Positions 56,961 to 64,000 of a stretch of DNA of 64,000 nucleotides are shown here, piece after piece. The DNA lies in NCBI GenBank assembly GCA_021014945.1, contig MU266331.1:1-64000 (forward strand), written 5' to 3'. Position 1 is the first letter of the stretch; the number at the start of each line of letters is the position of its first letter. The DNA is from Leucogyrophana mollusca. Its lineage: Eukaryota > Basidiomycota > Agaricomycetes > Boletales. The notes under the pieces are model-generated. The model saw only the letters and a list, made by a program, of their open reading frames with translations. It made no database searches and was not told the DNA's origin. The translations under genes were made by a program, and so were the position numbers.

Positions 56961-59625
56961 TTACGAATTGTACGAACGATAATCAAGGGGGAATTCTGGG
57001 GCTGGATAATCATCCCATACACGTTCTCCATCAAGGAACCGACGTAGTCGCGCTACTTGTGACGAGAGATACATCAAGATAATCTGCATCTTAATATCAA
57101 GTCTCAACTTGAGGATATCCTCGCATGTCCTGAGTGCCTGTACACGCGTGGTCACAAACATGTTGCCATTGAAGCCTAGCTCCTTGAGGCTGTCGATCAT
57201 CTCTCCAAATTCAGAACACCAAGCAAGGACTCCAAGCTAACAAAAAAAAGTGGCTTTAGCAACTATCCTCCAGATCTCGCGGGTGACATACCTGTCCATA
57301 TTGCTTGTAACGACCATAAAGTACATTTGGGGCCGCTTTGAGAGCAAAGTCGAAGGCCTCATTCTGCATGATGACATTGGTCTCTGGTATATACGGCTCA
57401 ACAACAGGTTGAGGCTGTTCATGCATCATTCGATCAGTGATAAGACAAGTGGATGGAACACAATCGCACCTCTGGCCTTGGAGGAGCCTCCTGGAACCAC
57501 AGGTGGCCAGAATAATCGTATTCGCCACCGAAGTCCACGTTCTCAGCGTTCTTCGCAGTGTAGTCCATGGCAGCGTTAGATCGGATGGGTATGAGCAAAG
57601 GGCGAGATTGGAGTGATTCGGAAGTTTGGACAGGGGGTACGTAGGTGGTTTGTGGGTCTGAAAGTGGATCACTTCAGAAGATAGCAGGAGAGGAATGAAC
57701 AATCGTCGAACGATGCGCAAAACAGCCACATACCAAGTCTGCGGTGTTACAGATGAGGAAGTCTTCAGAGATGATGAGGAGACCTTGCGTAAAAGAGGGC
57801 GAGGGCGATCCTGAATGATGTTAGGAGCCAAGAATTGCCATGTGACCGGGGAGATTCACCTTGAAAAAGGGTTTCAGAGACCGTCTGTTCTCTCTGGTGG
57901 GATGTCGACGAGAACGAGGGCTACTGGGGCGGGTCTTTCTGATATGCTCGACTACAGAACGGCGGCGACGTTCTTCTCTAGCGAGGGTGGCAGGTGACGA
58001 TCGATAGTAATATCGTGGAGATGGTGACGGTACAGGTGAGGCGAAGGTGGAGCAAGTCGATGCGCTTGAACCAGAAGAGGGGCGTGTAGTTGATGGAGAA
58101 GTGGATGAGACAGCTGTGATTTCGTCGTCAACTACTGGGGTCGCCGGATAAATATCGGGGACCACGAGGCGGAGTGTGGGTCTACGCCCTGGACCAGGAG
58201 GCAGTAGAGAACGCGGGGCTGGAACTGGGAGGAAAGGAGGTGGGACGGGTAAAGCAACGGGAGAGTCGGGCGCAAAAAGTGCTGAAGAGAATACGGCGTC
58301 AATCTCAGGGATCTTCAGATGCTCCGAGTCTGTGAGAACAGAAATGCGCGATGGCGGAAAGATGGTACGGTAGTCGAAAGGGTCGAGGCTTTGCACGTTA
58401 CGGCTCAACCACGATGGTGAAGGGGGGTTGAATGATGTCCTCGCGGATACGCTAAGAAGAGAACTGGTTCCGATAGGTGACGGAGAGGTTGTCAGCTCCA
58501 AAGGATCGACAAGCTCGTAACTGGCGATGGGCTGCGTTTCTGTGGCGGGGAATGTTCCAGCAGGTTCTGGTGCAGGAAGCGGTGTGACAGACGATAGTTC
58601 TGAAACAGGAATTACAGCAAAGGCAATGGGAGATAACGCAGCCTGCGAGGCGCCTTCTAAGATCGAAGAAGAATCGTCGAGTGGGATTACAGGAAGGGAT
58701 GCGTCTGATACGGCTGTGGTGCCCTTAGAAGTCGATTCAGAACAGTCTGAGTTTCGCCTACTATTTTGCCCTCTCCTACTTCTGATGGATTGTGTCGACG
58801 CGTCGTCCGATACGCGACTACCGAGTGTACTGTGCAGTAGCTTGGAAAAGGATTTCAGGCGCTTCAAAGAACCAGATATTCTGTGGGTGCTACCAGTCTT
58901 GTCGACAAGAGTTGGTGCACTGGGTGATGGCGTCAGAGATGGGCTCGGAGGTGAACCAGCTGGTAAGTGTTGTTGCTCAAGGGTAAAACCGCTATGAAAC
59001 GGGTTTGGATCGGAGACGACAGAAGGCGTGACCTGAACCTCCGGGGGGTCAACAATCTGTACTGAAGTGCCGCGGACGTGAGCCGAGGCGATGGGTGTGG
59101 GGATGTGGGAAGGTGGTTGCGGAAACGCGAGATAGACGTCTGAAAGGTCCGTAAAGTCACTGGAATGATAGTCTGAAGAGGAATCGGAGGTTAGAGGAAT
59201 TGTCGAAAGATGGAGTGAGGCCTTGGAGAAATTCTTCAGGCGATAAAGTGCGGACTTTGCGCGAGTTAGCGTTGGGCGCGAGGGTGTTGGGTATGAAGTG
59301 GAAGCAGGTAGCTGATCAGAAGGTAGTGCGACAGTGCTCTTGGCGAAGTCGTCGGAGTATGTTTCGGGATCGGCTGTACAAGCGGGTAGATCGTCTGAAG
59401 TGACGAGTTCGAAGTCTTCAGAGGGTCCTTCGTCTTGCGGAGGGTTATCCTGCTCTAGGACGGATGTAAACCGCTTATTTGCGAAGATGCCCGAACTGCC
59501 TCGCTTCGTAAAAGTACGAGCAAGTAGCCGAGAAGGATTGAGCGTACGAGTCGAGCTGCGCAGGGAGCCACGAAGGCCGCGAGGTAGTCTCGACTGTAAT
59601 AAGTTGGATGTAGACGTTGTATCTC
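56961..59625 (-). CDS. Large Ser-rich protein of unknown function with conserved-looking C-terminus; 5' end unresolved
   Basis: Minus strand. One frame is open from about 59625 to 57860 (some 588 codons) with no ATG, then joins in phase to 57734-57810, 57470-57671, 57292-57414 and 56961-57236. The first splice uses AAG|gtgaat and an acceptor preceded by ctaac, a consensus branch site. The long exon is Ser/Thr/Pro-rich with two similar basic helices: ALYRLKNFSKASLHLST and SLKRLKSFSKLLHSTLG. The C-terminal 165 residues look folded (VDFGGEYDYSGHLWFQEAPP, NVLYGRYKQYGQLGVLAWCS, QIILMYLSSQVARLRRFLDG, ending FPLDYRSYNS). The start must lie in a 5' exon above 59627 that I could not fix. Family unknown. 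Confidence 0.65.
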
Positions 59626-61432
59626 CTCAAGTCCTTCCAAAGTGGACTTGTGAAGAAGGTCAATGTGGCAAGAAATTGCGACCTTTGAGTGAAATCGAGC
59701 GCTGGATTGGCGTGATTCGGGCGTGTTAGCCACCAGTTTTTTGCAGGTAATCAAGGCTGCAAACAAGGCCGCAATCTCACTAACCTCGTGTTCCGAAAGA
59801 CCCGTTATACTCGTTAAGTTTCCGCCAGCTTGCCTTGAGGCCAAGGTGAAGAATGAAGCCAATGTGCGATCGACCTGACCTCTTTTAGGCTAACATGACT
59901 AAGCTTTGCCTTCTCTTAAGTTAAGCGGCTTCTGCTTCGTTGCAACGACTGCACCGTGCTCCTGCACGAGCGCAGATAGTACAAGGTACCCTCATTACCC
60001 CCGCCTCGAGAGGCTTTTCTGCGAGGATTCGTGTGGGAGGCACCTAAGAAAAAACAACCCAGGTGGCCTCCGCGCGCAGTTCACTACCCCCACTTTTCAC
60101 ATTAAATCCCATTCAGCCGGCACAAGCTGCTGCCCCCGGAGACGGTTATACATTCCATCATCAAAGGGCGCCTGCTACCATGTGTTGCGGGCATCATGCA
60201 CCCTATCAAAGATAAGATGTAGTATGGGGTTGCGACCAAACCCCAGTCTGAACCCCTTGCCAGTCCTTATGCCACCTTTTTGGATCAGGGGTCGGGACGA
60301 GGTTAGTGCAGATCGCTCTCATTGAGCTAGCAGTTGATAACCCAGGGGACGGCTCGCAGAAAGCATGGTAACATGTACCAAACCTTACGCAGACCACCAG
60401 CCGCACGCCCAATTCCAAAAAACCCACACCGGGAGTCAATACCATTCCACCCCAAACTTGAAGTGATAACAAGCCCTCATCAATCGCCACTTATCAGCGG
60501 AGCCCCGCCGCGCTTCTTGTAGCAATCACGATGGCCAGACCTGGAACGCCGGCGGCGTCGGCATGAAAGACGACTCTTGTGTGCTGCCTACACCACGACC
60601 TTATCTAAGAAGCCATGGACGATGGGAAACCCGGTCAGCCAGCAGCCGTGGAAACCTACTTGCAACTCATACTTCTGCAGTTCATACCTGACCTATGTTC
60701 TCCCTGTTGGACAAGTTGCAGCCGATCAAGCCAGTCCCATTATCACTACTAGAAATGGATGGACGCACGTTTTCTCGGTCCTCAGATTGTAAACTCTCAA
60801 AGTTGTCATTCCCGTCAATAATGAAGCATGGAACGCATATGGCTTTCATATATATCCTTGTACGTGGTTGTTGATTACAGCATAGGTACGAGCACACAAT
60901 GGACTGATAGAGACTGCTAGTGATATGCTGAGAATAGACACCTCCGAGGCTCTTGTTTGGATGAATGGAGAAGTGCGGTTTTGTGCATATTCCGATTCCA
61001 CTGGGCAATCCAGACTATGCAGAGTGCTCGACCCATCCCGTCTTTGGGTGTCGGTTCTGATCGCCTACCGTCCCTCCCCGCTTAACCTTGCTTGGGCACC
61101 AGAGTATGAATCTGCTAGGGTGCATCTGGGAATGACGAGCAGTGGAAGAACAGCATTAGTGGCAGACGACATCGCGTTCTCTACCGAGGATGGGCAGCTT
61201 GGAGCAAGCATTGCTGGTGTCATCGTAGTGGTACGAGTATAATTATGACCTGTGTGTAACTTCTTCGGTTGCATGTCAGTGAGATGGCGGCGCCGTGGAG
61301 TATCATAGGCGCAATTTAGGAAGACCGATTCGACCCAGGCAACCACCAGTCGGCCTTATAACCGCCTGACGGACACGGCATATCAGCGCTGCGAGGACCA
61401 TAATCAAAGAGCCATCCCCAGGAGTGCACGAC
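59626..61432. other. 1.8-kb region with no firm gene; holds the unresolved 5' end of the preceding gene
   Basis: The 5' exon(s) of the minus-strand gene ending at 56961 should lie at the left of this stretch. One candidate is a minus frame starting at the ATG at 59995 (MRVPCTICARAGARCSRCN), which has a Cys pattern but runs to a stop after 24 codons. Another minus frame is open across 59455-59862 without ATG. From 60000 to 61400 I see only scattered short ORFs and no repeat or RNA gene. Confidence 0.4.
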
Positions 61433-62239
61433 ATGGATAGTAACGTCTCGGTCCTCGTCATCAACCCAAATTCTACGAAGTCAATGGGCGAGCACATCTT
61501 GCCTGTGATCGAAAAGTCTGCCTTTCCTCAGGTAATCCGACGATGATGCTTCTTAGACAAGCACATGAATTAACATATCTTCCATCAGACCAGATTCACC
61601 ATCTTTTCCAGCCCATCAGGCCCTTCCAGCATCGACGACAACGAGACTGCCCTCGAAAGCGCAATTATATGCCTGCCAATTCTCGAACCACTGATCGACC
61701 AATTCGATGGATTTGTAGTGGCCTGCTACAGCGTCCACCCACTCGTTGAGATGCTCAAGTCTCGCACACGCAAGCCTGTCATTGGCATATTCGAAGCTAG
61801 CATCACAACGTGCTTGCACCTGATCAAGGCGCACCAGCGGTTCGGCATCATCTCGACAGGGAAGATATGGGAGAGACTCTTGACGGAGGGGGTGCACGAC
61901 CTATTGGGAGGAACCGGAGCAGTCGCGGCCGCATCGTCCAAGCGCTTTTCTGGAGTTGAGACGACTGGGTTGAACGCGAAGGAGCTCCACGACGCTTCTC
62001 CAGAGGAAGTGTCAACACGCATCAAAGAAGCTACCAGACGTCTGGTACAATCAAGCAATGGTGCACTTGGCGCTATCTGCCTCGGCTGCGCTGCCATGAC
62101 AGGCCTGGACACGACCATACGTGAAGCCTGCGTAGAGGAGCTCGGCGCAGAGGCAGGGTCCGAGATCCGGATTATCGACGGAGTTACTGCCGCAGCAGGC
62201 ATCGTTCAAGGACTACTGGTCCGAGGCTGTTCCCTCTGA
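61433..62239 (+). CDS. DCG1: Asp/Glu/hydantoin racemase family protein, Dcg1-like
   Basis: Exons 61433-61531 and 61589-62239 give 249 residues, the family's usual length. The signature begins VLVINPNSTKSMGEHILP. The two cysteines that act as acid and base are in the right contexts: GFVVACYSVHPLVEML and GAICLGCAAMTGLD. Further blocks are KPVIGIFEASITTCLHL, FGIISTGKIWERLL and EIRIIDGVTAAAGIVQGLL. Yeast DCG1 lies in the allantoin-utilisation cluster and is nitrogen-regulated, and bacterial relatives racemise hydantoins or allantoin; the substrate here is not proven. It converges on a CN-hydrolase gene, another C-N chemistry enzyme. Confidence 0.92.
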
Positions 62240-62546
62240 CCTTATCTTCACCCCAAAGGTACGCAGCTACTCGCTGCGGACGATACTGATACTGATGGGT
62301 AGTCCGCATTTATCAGATCGGATCAACGTTAGCCTCTCGGCGTCCCATCAGCAATCAACCCAATGAAATGTAGGCCCAAATGCAATTCCGCGCCGTCACC
62401 AACGTCGAGCCCTCGACATTGTCAAAGTCACAATCAGAAACAAGCTGATCGTACAATTTGAGCATCGGTATACCGGCAGAGATACACCTTTCTCCAAATT
62501 ACAAGAAAACACGAATGAGTTACAACCATACTGTAACACCAGTGCC
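62240..62546. other. 3' flanks between convergent genes
   Basis: 307 bp between the stop codons of DCG1 and the CN-hydrolase gene. Nothing else seen. Confidence 0.5.
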
Positions 62547-64000
62547 TCAATTCAGCAAATTCTGTCTCTCTCCCGCTTCATCCGCGTCAAGCAGGTTGGC
62601 CTCAGTCCTTCGTCCCATGATCACGCGCCTCACAAATGGCACGTTTTGAAGGGCGCTCTGTGCGCCAGTCGCCGCTGTCCTACCACTTTCAATCGCCCTC
62701 AACAAAGCCGCCGACCCAACCCACCCGCCTCCCATCAGAAGGACCAAAAGGACCAATACCTCGGACTCCCCAACATTGGCGTACACCGTGCGCTTCTGGT
62801 TGAACGGCCATTGAACACCAACGGTCCTCATCCACGAACCGCCACCGACTTGCATGATCTCACTGATTCCTGCTCCCCCTATTCCGCTAACACCGGTCGC
62901 GCCACCATCGCACCACAGCACCATACTTCCTACTTCCTCCGCGCGAGTCTTCGCCTGCTCCCACATTGCAAGGCCGACAGTGGTGTCCCAGGTGCGGGCG
63001 GGAGCGAGGATCACCGCCGGCCTGGATTCGAGACCAGCGAAGGCGGTAGGAAACGCGAGGTCAAGGCAGATGGAAGAGGTGATAGGAATGGGTCGTGTGT
63101 AGTTTGGTGGTGGAGCCCATTCCGGTCTGGTGTAGTCCTTTGGATTTGACAACTCGAGGTTATAGATAGTCGGTGGGTCCACTGAGGGAATCCCTGAAAA
63201 CGACTCTGTAACTAAATGGCCGTCAGCAAGGGAAATCGGTTGATGGCTAAGACATACAAGGGACAAGGTTGCGTTTGTAGTATTGAACGACTTCGTCACC
63301 CTCCTTCTGGGAGTGATGGATCAGGGCAAGACCGTTGCGCTTGAAACGCGTGTTTCCAGGGTGCGCAGAATCCTCTGCATATTCGTCAAAGGCTACGCCT
63401 AAGAGCGGCCCATGGACCTTGGTACGCAGTTTCGAAAATGCCGCTTCTCTGTCCTTCGGGCTATCGAAAACAATAGCACTTTCAGGAAAGAGAAGGAGCT
63501 TGGCGGCAGTCATCTTGGCAGCTTCACTAATGTAGTCATCAAGAGAAGGCCGTACGATTTTGTGGGACGACGGTAAGACACAACCAACGGTCAAGGCTGT
63601 TGAGTCGGGCGTGTCAGCGCGACGAGGCAGCTCATCCGTCACGAACGACGGAAGTGCCAGGGCGACCACAAGAGTGGCGAGCGATAATACGCTGCGAGAC
63701 CTTGAGGATTGTGCGCGCTTTGCAGACCTTTCGTGTGGCGACAGGAGGGCGGACTCTGAGTCGTCGTCGCCGCCGTCGCCATCGATAGCCTTTGAGCTCA
63801 TCAGCAATACCCCTGCTAGCTCTGAACAGATTGTGGCCCATGCAGCGAGGATCCAATCAATGCCAGCAGGCCCCAGGTAGGGGATGATCCAGGTATAAGA
63901 GTGTGTGCCGAATGCAGGACTCCAAGCCAGGAGACGACCTACAGGAGAGAGGCGGGAGGTGGCGCTCCAGATGATGGCCCACAAAGCCGGGAATATAGTC
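62547..64000 (-). CDS. Membrane CN-hydrolase, apolipoprotein N-acyltransferase (Lnt)-like; 5' end outside window
   Basis: Partial: the reading frame is open to the right edge. Exons seen: 63258-64000 and 62547-63211, at least 469 residues. The N-terminal part visible has membrane helices (the region around THSYTWIIPYLGPAGIDWIL and LSLATLVVALALPSFV) flanking an acidic loop. The nitrilase-fold domain follows with its Glu-Lys-Cys triad intact: LLLFPESAIVF (Glu), VVQYYKRNLVP (Lys) and SSICLDLAFP (Cys). A last hydrophobic helix (VLVLLVLLMGGGWVGSAALL) precedes a cytosolic tail. The order helices, CN-hydrolase, helix is that of bacterial Lnt, which acylates lipoproteins. Fungi lack that lipoprotein pathway, so the true acyl donor and acceptor are unknown. 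Confidence 0.85.

Noticed and set aside
57470..57568. Separate small gene starting at the ATG at 57568
   Set aside because: The ATG is internal to an exon that joins in phase to the upstream long exon through two consensus introns, so a single gene is simpler. A separate transcript is not excluded.
58527..58997. 156-codon plus-strand ORF
   Set aside because: It is antisense to the 588-codon open minus frame, whose composition and in-phase splicing to the C-terminal exons are better evidence.
1..64000. CRISPR arrays, bacterial operons, phage genes or toxin clusters
   Set aside because: Gene structure, introns and protein families are eukaryotic throughout; no regularly spaced repeats were seen.

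Overview
The window reads as nuclear DNA of a filamentous basidiomycete fungus, most likely an agaricomycete. Nearly every gene is cut by introns of about 45-65 bp with GT...AG ends and CTAAC-like branch sites. The proteins are fungal: a PacC/Rim101 factor, a Zn2Cys6 factor, Sed5, Utp11, Nop6, Rrb1, Lsb5, TAF1, a fused Ade5,7 enzyme and a PA28-gamma proteasome activator, which budding yeast lacks. I see no plasmid, phage, operon, CRISPR or bacterial ribosome-binding signals. All gene models were spliced by eye from the sequence and checked for reading-frame phase across exons.

Left part (1-24 kb): a repeat-bearing intergenic stretch, then eEF2 (10 exons, two of them tiny), an APH-family small-molecule kinase, an F-box/LRR-like protein, a FHIT-type hydrolase divergent from the RNA polymerase II CTD phosphatase FCP1, a basic-secretory-protein-type metallopeptidase, a bHLH factor, a small Zn2Cys6 protein, an intron-bearing tRNA-Leu(AAG), a secreted PI-PLC-like protein with a GPI-type tail, UTP11, a putative DNA-binding protein, the VHS/GAT protein LSB5 and an unrecognised 413-residue protein.

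Middle part (24-46 kb): a myosin regulatory light chain, an unresolved 2 kb stretch, a small unknown gene, PacC/Rim101 preceded by a dense cluster of PacC-type sites, TAF1 divergent from PA28-gamma, RRB1, an MGST3-type MAPEG enzyme, a disordered unknown protein, NOP6, SED5 and a glycerol-3-phosphate dehydrogenase of bacterial GpsA type with an N-terminal leader.

Right part (46-64 kb): an ankyrin plus CCCH protein, ADE5,7, two large low-complexity unknown genes, a DCG1-type racemase, and a membrane CN-hydrolase (Lnt-like) running off the right edge.

Most genes are ordinary housekeeping functions: translation, ribosome assembly, transcription initiation and elongation, Golgi/endosome traffic, purine synthesis. 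No single multi-gene system stands out. The points that deserve a second look are the PacC-site cluster, the GpsA-type dehydrogenase, the Lnt-like hydrolase, two GC-AG introns, PA28 micro-exons, and two unexplained repeats upstream of eEF2, one of which recurs upstream of the F-box gene.
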